From Butyricimonas paravirosa (GTDB lineage: Bacteria; Bacteroidota; Bacteroidia; Bacteroidales; Marinifilaceae), in NCBI RefSeq assembly GCF_032878955.1, contig NZ_CP043839.1:1922001-1986000 (forward strand): a stretch of DNA of 64,000 nucleotides, written 5' to 3'. The translations under genes were made by a program, and so were the position numbers. Shown piece by piece: positions 26,957-37,268 of the stretch (positions are counted from its first letter, which is position 1; every line of letters begins with the position of its first letter). The notes beneath the pieces were generated by a model, which saw nothing but the letters and a program-made list of their open reading frames with translations, ran no database searches and was not told the origin of the DNA.

Positions 26957-27112
26957 TATAACCTAAAATAAGAATAAATTTTAATAAGGGCTGCCCAAAA
27001 AGAAAAAAATGCAGTTGCCATCCTATAGATACTTGCAGAAAGGATAAAATTTACTTTTAGACCTTTTGGGATAGCCCTTATTAATACTTCAGATAAAATT
27101 CCTTAGGTTATA
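26957..27112. mobile_element. MITE-like inverted-repeat element
   Basis: The left arm, 26982-27002, starts TAATAAGGGCTGCCCAAAA. The right arm, 27062-27083, is its near-perfect complement (CTTTTGGGATAGCCCTTATTA). An outer pair TATAACCTAA (26957-26966) / TTAGGTTATA (27103-27112) extends the symmetry, and the interior is about 60 bp. There is no coding capacity. The right outer arm overlaps the 3' end of the methylase/helicase gene. It may serve as the terminator of that operon. Confidence 0.5.
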
Positions 27113-30100
27113 TTTTCAATCCTTTGGACCGGGTTTCCTCCTTGGCATACAGTCCCGGACGCCCGATTATGACATGGTTGGCAACGATACTATCCGCCGG
27201 ACTGCGTATCTGCGGCGGTGCATTTTCGGGATATTGCGCCTGCCTGTTCCTCACATCTTCCGCTTCCGGCTTGAGCTGTTGCCCTTCATTCTCCTTTTCT
27301 GCGACTTCGGGCGTGGGTGGCGCAAGCTCCAGCTGAATTTTTCGGTCAAGGGCGGCAAGTTCGGACTTCAACTGCTTCAGCTCGTCCTCCTTCTTCCACA
27401 CCTTACCCGCTATCTCCTGTAACTGCGGTATCTCCATCTCCAGCACCTCGTTCTTCGCCTTGTACTGGTCGATGATGGAGGGTATCCTCTCCATCGCGTT
27501 GAGGAAGTTGCGGGCGGCGGCCAACGGGTCAGCCATCGCCAGATGCCCGTTGTTGTAGGTGTACTTGTAGTTCCCCTCGACCACGAAGCGGTTGTCGGTG
27601 AACTCCAATCCCTCTTTGAGTATCCTTTCGCTCACCACCTTTATCGGAAAACCGTAAAGTTCACCGACCTGCGTGTACAACCCTCCGGTCGTGGCATTCT
27701 TGGCTATCTCCTGCAAACGCTTTCCGATGACCTTCTCATCGGCGGAATCCACTCCGTCCACCTTTATTATATTAAGGCGGTTGCCCTCCTTGTCGGTCTG
27801 CACCACCGACAGGAAGCGGTTCCAGTCCTCCGTCATGGCATCTATGAAAGCCGTGTTGTTGCGCAACTCGCCGGTCTTTGACTCCAGCTTGAACTCCGAA
27901 TCACGCTTGCCCTTGTTGAACGACTTGCGTTCCCCTTCGAGCGATGCGATCCGCTTTTCCAGTTTCGCCTTGTCCAACAGGTCGGTATTGCCGGAGAGCA
28001 ACGCCATGTATTCCGAGAAATTCATGCCCGATTTTTCGTCCATTGCCCCCTCGTCGATGGTACGCGCACCCATCGCACCGCTTTTGAGCTGGCTTATGAA
28101 AGTCTGCTTGCAGTGCAGGAGGTTGAACTTGTAGCTGTCCAGTGACTTCTCCACCGCGTAGATGATTACATCCACGTTGTTCCCGGCGAAATGTTTGGCA
28201 ATCTCATTACCTGCCCTAACTCCGCGTCCGTCACGCTGTTGCAAGTCGGACGGTCGCCACGGCGTATCGAGATGATGGATAGCCACACACCGTTTCTGGG
28301 CGTTCACACCCGTTCCGAGCATAGAGGTAGAGCCGAACAGCACACGCACCGTCCCGGCGTTCATGGCGTCTATCACCGCCTTCCGCGCCTTGTCGGTCTT
28401 GCACTCCTGAATGAAGCGCACCTCGCTTGGCGGTATACCGTAGTCCTCCGTCAGTTTGCGCTTGATTTCCGAATAGACGTTCCACCCGTCGCCCGGCTGG
28501 TATGTCCCCAAATCAGAGAAAACGAACTGCGTGCCTTTCTGGGCGTCGTATTTTTGATAATACTCCGCGATCATCTTGGCACAGTGACTCGCTTTGTTGT
28601 CGGGATGATCTTCGTAATTCGGGTCTATCATGCGCATGTCGAGTGCCATTTTCCGGGCATAGTCCGTGGCGATGAGCATCTTCGCCTTTTCTTCCGTTTC
28701 CGAAAGCGGCAGCCTGCCCAACAAGGTGGCATCGCCCGTCTTGGCGAACTGCATCAGTTTCTGTATGAAGTCCTCCTGTTCCGGCGTGGGCGGTATATGG
28801 TGCAGTATCTCGTTCTTGGCAGGACGGTCAACGCCCACATCCTCCGCCGTGCGGTAGTCCGTGATTTCATTATAGAAGGCGGCAAGCTCCGGCACTTTGA
28901 TGAAGTAGCGGAAACGCTCCTTCTGGACCACATTGTTCGTCACGTTAAATTCAAAATCCGTCGTCTTCTTGGCAAATATCGCCGCCCAAGCGTCGAAACA
29001 CCTTATGTCCTGCCGTTCCAGCTCCTTCGGGCGCAGGTACTTGAACAGCAGGTACAATTCAGTCAGTGAGTTGCTGATAGTCGTGCCGGAGAGGAAGGTC
29101 GCACCCAAGTCTTTTCCTGTGCGCTCCTGTATGGTGCGTATGGCAAAGAGCATGTTAAGTGCCTTCTGGCTTCCCTCGCTGTTTCCCAATCCCGCCACAC
29201 GGTCGTGGCGCGTGTTGAAAGTCAGATTCTTGAACTGGTGGCTCTCATCTATGAAGATGTGGTCGATGCCCATCTGCTTGAAATCCACCACGTCGTCCGT
29301 GCGTGACTTTATGGCGTGTTCCACCTTCTCCAGCTTCGCTTCAAGGTTGTGCTTGCGCTTCTCCAATCCTTTCAGCATCGCCCGCGACACGTTCTTTCCC
29401 TGCTGCCGTAGCACTTCGAGGTTTTCCTCCACCGTGTCAAGCTCTGCTTGCAGGATGCGCTGCTGCAATTCCGGCGACTGCGGTATCTTGCCGAACTGGT
29501 CGTGCGACATGATGACGCAATCGTAGTCGTTGTTCTTTATATTATTGAAGAAGCGCACACGGTTGGCGGTCGAAAAGTCCTTCTCCGAAGCGTACAGAAT
29601 ACGTGCGTTGGGATATGCCGCCTGATAGGTGGCTGCAATCTCCGCAACGTTGGCTTTCAGCCCGATAATCATCGGCTTGTGTGCCAAATTCAGACGCTTC
29701 ATCTCATGCGCGGCGATGCACATTATCAGCGTCTTACCGGTTCCCACCTCGTGGTCGCAAATTCCGCCGCCGTTCTGTTTCAACATCCAGACGCAATCCA
29801 TCTGTGAGGGATAGACGCTCTTGATACCCCGGCTTGCCAGCCCTTTCAGGTTGAGGTCGGGAAAGGTCTGATGGGAGCCGTCGTAGCGCGGGCGCACGAA
29901 ACAGTTGAACTTGCGGTTATACATCGTCACAAGCCGCTCCTTGAACTGCGGCGACTGCTCTTCGAGCCATTCGGAGAAGCCGTTTCGTATCTCGTCAATC
30001 TTGGCGTTGGCGAGTTGTATTCCCTCGCTGTCGCGCATCTTGATGTCGTTGCCATGCTCGTCCTTGCCGATGGACTTCATCATGTCAGGGCAGGTGTTGT

Positions 30101-32924
30101 GCAGGGCGTGTTTTAGGAGGTGCATACCGTCATAGTTCCGGTAATACCCCTTCACCAGAAACTCGTCCGTGATTTTCATGGTGCGGTAGCCGCACACCAC
30201 CGAAAACTCGTCCATGCTTGCGGAATAGGCGATTTTCACCTCCGTGTCGAACAGCCGGCTCATGTAGGCGGCATAGACACCCGTCGGAATCCAGCGTTCC
30301 CCGAAATTGAAGTCCAGATCCTCGAAGGCGATGCGCTGCGGCTCGGCATCTTTCAGAGCCTCCAACGCCTGCTTCACCTCCGGCATACGCTCATTTTCGG
30401 GATTGTCACCCATCCATGCCTCTATGCGTTCCGCTTTCTCTATGACATTTCCGGCGATGAAACGGTCTTTGATTTCGTAACCGGTCACGAGCGGATTGTA
30501 GTAGATGCGCCCTTGCAGGGCAGTGAGCAAATCCTCCGCCGTGCTGTCGGTTATCTCCCGCATATAGTCGAGATTGACCGTACCATATTTGTTGAGCGAC
30601 GCAGACAGGGCTTCTTCGGGAGAGCCTACGTTGGCATGGCTCTCCACCGCGAAGGAAACAGGATGCTCGAAGATGTCCGCCTTGACGAACTTTCCGTTTT
30701 CCATCCGTTCCAGCGAAAGGATGTCGCGCCCGCCCGCATCCATCATCACTAACTTCACGTTCTGCTTGGCGTTGAGGTTGCCGTAGCGCATGACAAACTC
30801 ATCGTAACAGGTATTCAGATGCTCTCGCCACGGAACATTTGCCTCGCGCCGGAGCGATTCATAACGGTACAGACGCTCGTAGGCGTCACGCAGCGACACA
30901 TACAACAACGCCTTTTCCTTCTGGTATCCTTTCAGGTCGAGCGGCTGGAATGTCGCCCCGTATGGCGTGATGTCTTTCAGGTAGCCGATGTTATGACGCC
31001 CCCGGTCAGCCACCAGCGACCCTTCGCGCAGGTGCATCTCCGGCGTGCGGTGGTAGGCACGCGGAGAAAGGTCCACGACTTCCTCCTTCGGCTTTTCCGC
31101 TTCGATGTCGGGGAAAAGGAAAGTCCCCACCGCTTCCGATGGGGTATCTGTAACGGCAGGTGCGGCGACTGCCTCCGGCTGTGTTTCCTCCTGTCGTGGC
31201 TGCTCACGGGAAGTTTCCGGCACGGCTTTCACTTCCGTCTTTTCCGCCACTTGTTTCTCGTTATGCTGCCTTGCCAGTTCCCGAAGTTCTTTCCTACGCT
31301 CCGGCGTCAAACCCATCATCATTTCATAGAAACCGTTGATGGGAGGATTGGTATCCCAGTCCAGTGTGGCATAGATGTCGTCCGGGTCGGCAGGCTTGGC
31401 GGTGTTCTCCGCTTTCACCTCCTTATTCTCCATTGCGGGTTTTGCAGTTGGAGCTGTCGGTGTAACCGTGACTTTCGGTTTGGGCGGAGTGGACTTTGCC
31501 GTAACTGCCTTTTTCACCGTCTTTTTCTTTTTGGAGGTTTTCGGTTGGCTGACCTCTTCCGTCATCCCCCAGAGGTCAAGCAGGGTGAGCTGCACGCCTG
31601 CGGAATATTGCGGGCGCGGTTCTATCTCCGGCTTTTCATCTGCGGGTTGCGGCTTTTCTGTCGGAGTTTCCACCGTCTGCGCCGAGGATACTGTTTCCAA
31701 TTTTATGGCAGGACGCTCTACTTTATTTTGAACGGCAACTTTTTCTTCCGTTCCTGCCTGCCGGATTGAACCCGAATACAAGCGCATGGCAAGCCTGTAA
31801 TGGAAATCCTCGTCGAGCATACGGCGCAAATCCCCGGCGATGCCTGCTGCCTTGCCCTCGTGCAGATAAACCATAGCGGGCTTCCCGTAGGGGTCTGTGT
31901 CAAGTTTCGCCATCGTATGCACGATGCGTTCCGGGTGGTGGATGAAATAGGCGTTGTCGGTCAGGGCGGTTTTCGTGTCCGTCTGTATCACGGTCATCAG
32001 CCGCTCGTCCTGCGACATTTCCTTCTTGCTGAGGTTCTTTTGCAGGACAATCAGGTCACTGCCCACCTCCGTGCCCGCGTTGTCCGTGAACAGGTTGTTG
32101 GGCAGGCGTATCGCGGATACCAGATTGGCCTGACTGAACAGCTCGTTACGCACGGAGGTCTTGGTGCTATTCAATACCCCTTGCGAGGTGATGAACGCCA
32201 CGATACCGCCGTCACGCACGGCATCCAGTCCTTTGAGAAAGAAATAGTTGTGGATGGTTTTCTGGGCGGAGCGTCTGCCGAAAGAGTCGCTCCGCTGAAA
32301 CTCCGCGTCGAACACGGCAATGTCACCGAACGGAATGTTGGACACCGCCAAGTCGAAATAATTGTTGAACGGTCTTTCGATTTTCTCAAAACCGCAGGTG
32401 CGCATTTTCTGGTCGGGATAGAGATGCCTCAAGATTGTACCCGTGAGCAGATCCTTCTCGAAAGCCATCACATCCGCATTGGGGCTGTGCCGCAGCATGG
32501 AATCCACGAACACGCCGACACCTGCCGACGGTTCGAGCATACGGGCGGGGCGGACGCTGTAATCTGCCAGCACGTCCGCGATGGTGTCGGTTATCTCTTT
32601 GGGGGTGTAGAAAGCGGTCAGCACGGACGCTTTCAGCGAATCCACAAACCGCTTGTACTCTGTTTCGTCCTTGCTGTTCTCACGGATAAGCCTGTGCAGC
32701 TCCACCGTCGGGGCGAACAGTTCGAGGTCGGATTTCGCCCACCGGACGGCATCCGTCAGTTCCTTTGCAGGGTTGAGGATACATTTCAGACCGCCGAAAC
32801 CGCAGTACCTTTGAAGTATGGCACGCTCTTCGGTTGTCGCTGTCCTATTTTCCCTGTCAAGGATGAATGCCGTCCGTATCGCCTCGATGTTGTCCCGCAG
32901 TTTCTGTTTGCGGTTAAACGCCAT
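27108..32924 (-). CDS. Giant N6-adenine methylase / SNF2-type helicase fusion
   Basis: 1,938 residues. The N-terminal DNA methylase domain has motif [12 protein letters not shown] (about 129-139) and a degenerate catalytic motif SNIPFG (about 195-200, in place of NPPY). A proline/lysine-rich linker (about 400-640) is followed by a superfamily 2 helicase with Walker A EVGTGKTL (about 1060), DESH box [10 protein letters not shown] (about 1223) and the C-terminal motif [13 protein letters not shown]. The tail is a coiled coil. Such proteins are common on Bacteroidetes ICEs, and DarB-like anti-restriction or DNA processing is inferred. The start overlaps the DUF1896 gene by 11 nt. Confidence 0.85.
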   Translation of the reverse strand: MAFNRKQKLRDNIEAIRTAFILDRENRTATTEERAILQRYCGFGGLKCILNPAKELTDAVRWAKSDLELFAPTVELHRLIRENSKDETEYKRFVDSLKASVLTAFYTPKEITDTIADVLADYSVRPARMLEPSAGVGVFVDSMLRHSPNADVMAFEKDLLTGTILRHLYPDQKMRTCGFEKIERPFNNYFDLAVSNIPFGDIAVFDAEFQRSDSFGRRSAQKTIHNYFFLKGLDAVRDGGIVAFITSQGVLNSTKTSVRNELFSQANLVSAIRLPNNLFTDNAGTEVGSDLIVLQKNLSKKEMSQDERLMTVIQTDTKTALTDNAYFIHHPERIVHTMAKLDTDPYGKPAMVYLHEGKAAGIAGDLRRMLDEDFHYRLAMRLYSGSIRQAGTEEKVAVQNKVERPAIKLETVSSAQTVETPTEKPQPADEKPEIEPRPQYSAGVQLTLLDLWGMTEEVSQPKTSKKKKTVKKAVTAKSTPPKPKVTVTPTAPTAKPAMENKEVKAENTAKPADPDDIYATLDWDTNPPINGFYEMMMGLTPERRKELRELARQHNEKQVAEKTEVKAVPETSREQPRQEETQPEAVAAPAVTDTPSEAVGTFLFPDIEAEKPKEEVVDLSPRAYHRTPEMHLREGSLVADRGRHNIGYLKDITPYGATFQPLDLKGYQKEKALLYVSLRDAYERLYRYESLRREANVPWREHLNTCYDEFVMRYGNLNAKQNVKLVMMDAGGRDILSLERMENGKFVKADIFEHPVSFAVESHANVGSPEEALSASLNKYGTVNLDYMREITDSTAEDLLTALQGRIYYNPLVTGYEIKDRFIAGNVIEKAERIEAWMGDNPENERMPEVKQALEALKDAEPQRIAFEDLDFNFGERWIPTGVYAAYMSRLFDTEVKIAYSASMDEFSVVCGYRTMKITDEFLVKGYYRNYDGMHLLKHALHNTCPDMMKSIGKDEHGNDIKMRDSEGIQLANAKIDEIRNGFSEWLEEQSPQFKERLVTMYNRKFNCFVRPRYDGSHQTFPDLNLKGLASRGIKSVYPSQMDCVWMLKQNGGGICDHEVGTGKTLIMCIAAHEMKRLNLAHKPMIIGLKANVAEIAATYQAAYPNARILYASEKDFSTANRVRFFNNIKNNDYDCVIMSHDQFGKIPQSPELQQRILQAELDTVEENLEVLRQQGKNVSRAMLKGLEKRKHNLEAKLEKVEHAIKSRTDDVVDFKQMGIDHIFIDESHQFKNLTFNTRHDRVAGLGNSEGSQKALNMLFAIRTIQERTGKDLGATFLSGTTISNSLTELYLLFKYLRPKELERQDIRCFDAWAAIFAKKTTDFEFNVTNNVVQKERFRYFIKVPELAAFYNEITDYRTAEDVGVDRPAKNEILHHIPPTPEQEDFIQKLMQFAKTGDATLLGRLPLSETEEKAKMLIATDYARKMALDMRMIDPNYEDHPDNKASHCAKMIAEYYQKYDAQKGTQFVFSDLGTYQPGDGWNVYSEIKRKLTEDYGIPPSEVRFIQECKTDKARKAVIDAMNAGTVRVLFGSTSMLGTGVNAQKRCVAIHHLDTPWRPSDLQQRDGRGVRAGNEIAKHFAGNNVDVIIYAVEKSLDSYKFNLLHCKQTFISQLKSGAMGARTIDEGAMDEKSGMNFSEYMALLSGNTDLLDKAKLEKRIASLEGERKSFNKGKRDSEFKLESKTGELRNNTAFIDAMTEDWNRFLSVVQTDKEGNRLNIIKVDGVDSADEKVIGKRLQEIAKNATTGGLYTQVGELYGFPIKVVSERILKEGLEFTDNRFVVEGNYKYTYNNGHLAMADPLAAARNFLNAMERIPSIIDQYKAKNEVLEMEIPQLQEIAGKVWKKEDELKQLKSELAALDRKIQLELAPPTPEVAEKENEGQQLKPEAEDVRNRQAQYPENAPPQIRSPADSIVANHVIIGRPGLYAKEETRSKGLKI

Positions 32925-33366
32925 ATTCGTCTAAGTAAAGGACGGTTGCTCCCGTCAGCTCCGTGTAGAGCAGGTCGTAATCGGAAGACAGGGCGAAATT
33001 GTCATCCGAGAGGTCATAGACGGAGAACACGTTGCCGACAAGCGGCAGCAGTTTCAGGACAAAGGCTTCACGCTTCTCTTCCGGCACTTCATCGGCAAAC
33101 TCGTTTTCCACGACTTCGCGGAGGATGGCGTAACGGGAATAATGCAGCCCGCGCAGCAGCGTGTCCATCGCCAGTTCCTGCGCACCATCGGCGGGATAGC
33201 CTTCAAGCCGTGCCCTCTCATACGTTTCGGCGGCACGGTCGGCCCGTTCCCGTATGAAAGCGGTGTCGTCAGCCTGTTCAAACTTGTTCGTGCGGAGATA
33301 GTCCAGCAGGTACAGACCGTAATAGGAAAAGTCGGTCTGACCCTCGTTTTTCTTCTTGTTGTTCAT
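32914..33366 (-). CDS. DUF1896 family protein
   Basis: 150 residues from the ATG at 33366 ([24 protein letters not shown]); the frame is open further upstream but crosses the sRNA terminator. It is acidic and helical, with [16 protein letters not shown] and [21 protein letters not shown] blocks typical of DUF1896 of Bacteroides conjugative elements. The function is unknown. It overlaps the methylase/helicase start by 11 nt, so the two are translated together. Its ATG is immediately preceded by a leader-motif copy. Confidence 0.8.
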   Translation of the reverse strand: MNNKKKNEGQTDFSYYGLYLLDYLRTNKFEQADDTAFIRERADRAAETYERARLEGYPADGAQELAMDTLLRGLHYSRYAILREVVENEFADEVPEEKREAFVLKLLPLVGNVFSVYDLSDDNFALSSDYDLLYTELTGATVLYLDEYGV

Positions 33367-33383
33367 TACTTTGGATTTAGCGG
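33367..33383 (-). promoter_or_regulatory. RteR-complementary leader motif upstream of DUF1896 gene
   Basis: Sense reading CCGCTAAATCCAAAGTA directly abuts the ATG at 33366. It is identical to the mobA copy and forms an inverted pair with the sRNA seed at 33453-33469. Confidence 0.6.
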
Positions 33384-33420
33384 ATTGATAATTAACGGGA
33401 TAATCGGTTGGAAAAAGGAA

Positions 33421-33511
33421 GAAAAAGGCACTCGGTATCCCTCCGAGTGCCACCACTAAATCCAAAGTATGAGTGTAATCCGGTATCGAAGAACAATTCA
33501 TTACTCTGAAC
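33421..33511 (-). ncRNA. rteR: RteR-like small RNA, about 91 nt, with antisense seed
   Basis: A promoter in the last codons of exc (TTTC at 33545-33548, 19-nt spacer, TAACTTTG at 33518-33525, minus strand) predicts a start near 33511. An intrinsic terminator ends the RNA near 33421. Length and place just downstream of exc match RteR, the CTnDOT small RNA that lowers transfer. The single-stranded stretch just before the terminator reads UACUUUGGAUUUAGUGG (33453-33469). This is the exact complement of CCACTAAATCCAAAGTA, which occurs in sense orientation ahead of mobA, traE, traI, traN, exc and DUF1896. The pairing is my inference; sRNA identity rests on position, size and signals. Confidence 0.7.
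33422..33451 (-). terminator. Intrinsic terminator of the exc operon / RteR-like sRNA
   Basis: On the minus strand GGCACTCGG, a 7-nt loop and CCGAGTGCC (33427-33435 with 33443-33451), followed by a run of five T. The 9-bp stem is perfect and GC-rich. Confidence 0.9.
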
Positions 33512-33517
33512 AAGTGG

Positions 33518-33548
33518 CAAAGTTAATACTATTTCTTCCGTCCTGAAA
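33518..33548 (-). promoter_or_regulatory. Promoter of the RteR-like sRNA
   Basis: Minus strand: TTTC (33545-33548), 19-nt spacer and TAACTTTG (33518-33525). It overlaps the last codons and stop of exc. Confidence 0.65.
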
Positions 33549-35616
33549 ATTTCTTGTCCTTTTTAGCCTCCGGGAACACAAAAGTCGTGTTATATTCCCC
33601 GTCAAAGGCGACAACAGCATCGAAACTCTTGCCCTGTTTGCTCTTGAACCCTTTGAGCAGCTTGGTATGCCCTTCGGTGAGCAGGTCTTTGATTTCATCG
33701 TCGGACAGGGTGCGTCCCGCTTTCAGCCGGAACACGGGCAGTCCGCACTCCGTGTTGTCGCAGCGTACCACCTTGCCGTAGAACCGCATCCTGCCCGTGC
33801 CACACTTGGGACACGCGCAGCCGGAGTCACGGCTGCCGAAGAGCTTGTCGCACGAGATCAGTTCGGAGGTTATCTCACGTGTGTACGCCTCTATCTCCTT
33901 GCGGAAGGTGTCGTCGGACAGTTCCCCGCGCTCGATACGCGCCAGCTCCTTTTCCCATTCGCCCGTCATGGCAACATCGGCGATGCGCATCGTCTTGACG
34001 ACGGAATTGAGGGCAAGTCCTTTTTCGGTGGGAACAAGCGACTTCTTGCAGCGTTCCATGTAACCGCGCTTGAAAAGCGTTTCGATGATGGAGGCGCGTG
34101 TGGCGGGAGTACCGATGCCACAGTCCTTCATCGCCTGCCGCAGTGCGTCGTCCTCAATTTCCTTGCCCGCCGTTTCCATTGCCGAGAGCAGGGTGGCTTC
34201 GGTATGCAGCGGCTTGGGTTTGGTCTTTCCTTCGGTAATGGACGAGCCTTTCGGTGTCAGCGTGTCGCCTTCCTGCCAGCCGGGGATGGTAATTTCCTCT
34301 TTTTCCTCGCCATAGACGGCACGCCATCCGGTTTGCTTCACGACGCTGCCTTTTACGGTAAACTCCACTCCGGCACATTCCGCCGTGACAGTGGTCACAT
34401 CCTTGACGCATTTCTCAGAGAATGCCTCGACCATGCGCCCGGCAATCATCTGATAGATGGTATTGTCCTCTTTGGAGAGGAAGAGCGGTTTCTCACCCGT
34501 GACGAGCAGGGCATGGTGGTCTGTCACCTTGCCGTCGTCCACGCTGCGGCGTGTCGGGGCGGCTTTTGCCCGCACCTTGTCTTTCCATTCGGGCTGTGTG
34601 CCGATGAAAGCGAGCAGTTTGGGAATTTCGGCAAACACGTCTTCGGGGATGTAGCGGCTTCCCGTTCTCGGATAGGTTATCAACTTCTTTTCGTAGAGTT
34701 TCTGCGCGATTTCAAGCGTCTGTTCCGCCGTGAAGCCGTGCTTGGCGTTGGCTTCTTTCTGGAGCGTGGTCAGGTCGTAGAGCAAGGGAGTTTCCTCCGT
34801 CTTCTCCTTGCGCTCGGCTTTCGTGACAGTGGCGCAACCTGCCGCCTTTACCTTATTATATAGTTCCATCGCCGGTTCTTTCTCTTTCCATTTCTCGGAG
34901 GATGAGAATTTCACGACTTCGCCGTCGCAACCGTCCGTTGCGATATGGAGCTGCCAGAATGCTTCGGACGTAAAGCGGCGGTTCTCCCAGTAGCGTTCAC
35001 ATACCATAGCCAACGTTGGTGTCTGCACCCGCCCCACGGAATACGTGCCGTGTCCGGCGGCGATGGATAACGCCTGTGTGCCGTTGATGCCCACGAGCCA
35101 GTCGGATTCGCTCCGCGCTTTGGCGGCGAGGTAGAGGTTGTCGTATTTGCTGCCGTCTTCGAGTTTCCGCAGTCCCTCGCGGATAGCTTTGTCGGTGAGA
35201 GAGCTGATCCACAGGCGCACGAAAGGAGTGGTGCAACCCGTATAGTGGTAGAGGTAGCGGAAGATAAGCTCTCCCTCGCGTCCGGCATCGGTCGCCACGA
35301 TGATATGTTCGCTTGTGTCGAACAGTCTTTTGATGACTTTTATCTGCGACACCACGCCGCTGTCGGGCTTGTAACCTTTCTCCGTCCTGACCTGACGGGG
35401 GACGAGCGTGAATGTGTCGGGAATAATCGGGAGGTTGTCACGGACAAATCCGCGCACGCCGTAGCCGTCGGGCATGGCAAGCTGAACGAGGTGTCCGAAT
35501 GCCCATGTCACGGCATAACCGCCTCCCTCGAAATATCCTTCCTCTCTCTTTGTCGCGCCCACGATGCGGGCGATTTCACGTGCCACGGAGGGCTTTTCTG
35601 CAATGATTGTCTTCAT
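33529..35616 (-). CDS. exc: Topoisomerase III (Exc)
   Basis: 695 residues, type IA topoisomerase. TOPRIM begins KTIIAEKPSVAREIARIVGA. The catalytic Tyr lies in LITYPRTGSRYIPEDV (about 315). A C-terminal zinc ribbon has CACPKCGTGRM and CDNTECGLPVF (about 595-625). In CTnDOT, Exc is the topoisomerase III encoded in the xis2c-xis2d-orf3-exc operon; its activity is not strictly required for excision in vitro. The 60-nt spacer upstream holds a double copy of the leader motif. The sRNA promoter lies inside its 3' end. Confidence 0.95.
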   Translation of the reverse strand: MKTIIAEKPSVAREIARIVGATKREEGYFEGGGYAVTWAFGHLVQLAMPDGYGVRGFVRDNLPIIPDTFTLVPRQVRTEKGYKPDSGVVSQIKVIKRLFDTSEHIIVATDAGREGELIFRYLYHYTGCTTPFVRLWISSLTDKAIREGLRKLEDGSKYDNLYLAAKARSESDWLVGINGTQALSIAAGHGTYSVGRVQTPTLAMVCERYWENRRFTSEAFWQLHIATDGCDGEVVKFSSSEKWKEKEPAMELYNKVKAAGCATVTKAERKEKTEETPLLYDLTTLQKEANAKHGFTAEQTLEIAQKLYEKKLITYPRTGSRYIPEDVFAEIPKLLAFIGTQPEWKDKVRAKAAPTRRSVDDGKVTDHHALLVTGEKPLFLSKEDNTIYQMIAGRMVEAFSEKCVKDVTTVTAECAGVEFTVKGSVVKQTGWRAVYGEEKEEITIPGWQEGDTLTPKGSSITEGKTKPKPLHTEATLLSAMETAGKEIEDDALRQAMKDCGIGTPATRASIIETLFKRGYMERCKKSLVPTEKGLALNSVVKTMRIADVAMTGEWEKELARIERGELSDDTFRKEIEAYTREITSELISCDKLFGSRDSGCACPKCGTGRMRFYGKVVRCDNTECGLPVFRLKAGRTLSDDEIKDLLTEGHTKLLKGFKSKQGKSFDAVVAFDGEYNTTFVFPEAKKDKKFSGRKK

Positions 35617-35636
35617 GTCTTCTTCTTTTTTGTTGA

Positions 35637-35665
35637 TACTTTGGATTTTATTTTGGATTCAGTGG
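35637..35665 (-). promoter_or_regulatory. Double RteR-complementary motif upstream of exc
   Basis: Two overlapping partial copies read CCACTGAATCCAAAA and TAAAATCCAAAGTA in sense, about 20 nt before the exc ATG. The second contributes 12 consecutive bases complementary to the sRNA. Confidence 0.5.
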
Positions 35666-35676
35666 CGGACACGGGA

Positions 35677-37248
35677 TTACATTTTCATGCCCTTGCCCGT
35701 TTTCTTCTGCGGCTTCTCCTGCTGCTGTTGCTGGCGGGCGTCCTTCGGGTTGGTCTGACCTTTCTGCAACGGCTCTCTCAGATTCTTTGTAGCCTCGTTG
35801 GTCTTGCCATCGTTGTTCACCGCCACCTGCGTGCGGCTCTCGTTGGACGGAGCAACCTGCTGTGCATTGTCAGGGTTCGTGTCGTAGCGGTACGGGCGTC
35901 CCTTCTCCGGGTTGAACTTGATATACATCGTGGCATGGAAGCCCTGCTTGTCGGTCACGTTCTCCAGCTTCACGGCTTTACCCGCCACATAGTCGGCTTT
36001 CTGCTGGTCGGTGAAGCTCACGCCGCTCCATTTGCTGATGGGGCGGATGCTGCCGTCCTCGTTCGTCCACGTGTTGCGGCGTTGCTCCTTCTTGGTCTGT
36101 GCGGCATTTTCCCCGCCCTGCGCCTGACTTTTCGATGTGTCGCCTTTGGTTTCCTGTGTCTGTGCGGTACGGGGCGACTTGCCGGTTCCCGGCACGAACT
36201 CCACGCCGCGCTGCTCCACGTTCACTTGCAGGGTGGTGACGAACTTTCTGCCGTCGTTGCGCTCGATGAGCTTGTCGCGTACGGGCAGTCCGGCGCGGAG
36301 CATGTCCCGCTCCTGCGTGGTGATTTCCGTCTTGCCGATGCGCTCCGGGATGCGCACCCTGCTTGCCGGAATGTCCGTGATTTCATTCGTCTTGCGGTCG
36401 ATGCTGATGTAGGAGGGGATGATCTCGCCCGTTTCCCTGTCCACAATGTCCACGACCCTACCGAGATTGCCCGTTTCGCGGAGGTTCTTCCGGTCATTGT
36501 CGGAGAATTTGTGTTCCTTGTACTCATCCAGCTTCTGCTCCTTGCGGATGAAGTGCGGCACGAGGCTGATGTTTCCCTCACCGTCCTTCTTGAAGGAGAG
36601 GCGGGCGTCCAGCTCGAATGATTCGCCGCCGAAGGTCGGTTTGACCTTTACCAAGTCGGACTTGCCATAGTTGAGCATCTTCGTAAGGTCGCCGGACTTT
36701 TCAAGGTTGTCCCGCTTTACGCCCCATCTGTCCTCCAGCTCCTGCCAGTTGATTTTACTCTCGTCGATGGGCTGGTAGCCACGTTTGCCCTGCATCTGTT
36801 CGGATTTGTCCTGTTGCTGTTCTTTCCGTTGTTCCATGTTCTCCTGTTTTTGAGGTTCTTGTTTCTCTGTCTGTTGTGCTGCCATCTCTTCCTGCACCTT
36901 CTTCTCATAGTCGGAGGTGTCCACCTTGTGAGGGGCGAGCAGCTCCTTGTTCGCTTCGGGGTCTTTCAGCAGTTGCTTCATCACCTCTAAGAGATTTTCA
37001 GCTTGGTCTGCCGCAATGCGGTAGAAACCGAAGCGGCTGGGTTCCTTGCACTGCCGGAAGAAGTTCTTGAAGAAGTTGTCCAGCACGTCGCCATGTCGGT
37101 CGAATTGCAGGAAACTCTGCGCGTTCTCCGCTTTTGCGGGGGTGCGCTTGGGTGTGCCGTCCGCGTTCAGCCCGGCTACCACGCTGATCTCGCCTGTCTT
37201 CTCGTCACGGACTACCAGCACGTCCTTTTCGTCTTTTTTCTTTGCCAT
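35677..37248 (-). CDS. Orf3 of the excision operon (DUF4099/DUF3945)
   Basis: 523 residues. The N-terminal part (QFDRHGDVLDNFFKNFFRQCKEPSRFGFYRI) matches DUF4099. A Gln-rich low-complexity stretch follows (QTEKQEPQKQENMEQRKEQQQDKSEQ, about 120-150). Then come repeated DUF3945-like blocks (VKPTFGGESFELDARLSFKKDGEGN and YVAGKAVKLENVTDKQGF). The C-terminus is basic and Gln-rich. It corresponds to orf3 in the CTnDOT xis2c-xis2d-orf3-exc order; no biochemical role is assigned. A DNA-associated accessory function is plausible. Confidence 0.8.
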   Translation of the reverse strand: MAKKKDEKDVLVVRDEKTGEISVVAGLNADGTPKRTPAKAENAQSFLQFDRHGDVLDNFFKNFFRQCKEPSRFGFYRIAADQAENLLEVMKQLLKDPEANKELLAPHKVDTSDYEKKVQEEMAAQQTEKQEPQKQENMEQRKEQQQDKSEQMQGKRGYQPIDESKINWQELEDRWGVKRDNLEKSGDLTKMLNYGKSDLVKVKPTFGGESFELDARLSFKKDGEGNISLVPHFIRKEQKLDEYKEHKFSDNDRKNLRETGNLGRVVDIVDRETGEIIPSYISIDRKTNEITDIPASRVRIPERIGKTEITTQERDMLRAGLPVRDKLIERNDGRKFVTTLQVNVEQRGVEFVPGTGKSPRTAQTQETKGDTSKSQAQGGENAAQTKKEQRRNTWTNEDGSIRPISKWSGVSFTDQQKADYVAGKAVKLENVTDKQGFHATMYIKFNPEKGRPYRYDTNPDNAQQVAPSNESRTQVAVNNDGKTNEATKNLREPLQKGQTNPKDARQQQQQEKPQKKTGKGMKM

Positions 37249-37268
37249 CTGAAAAATGTTTTAATGGG

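Noticed and set aside
33469..33543. Plus-strand 24-codon ORF (ATG AGT GTA...) after the motif at 33453
   Set aside because: It is antisense to the sRNA and exc 3' end, very short and unlike any protein. The plus-strand motif is better explained as the complement of the sRNA seed.
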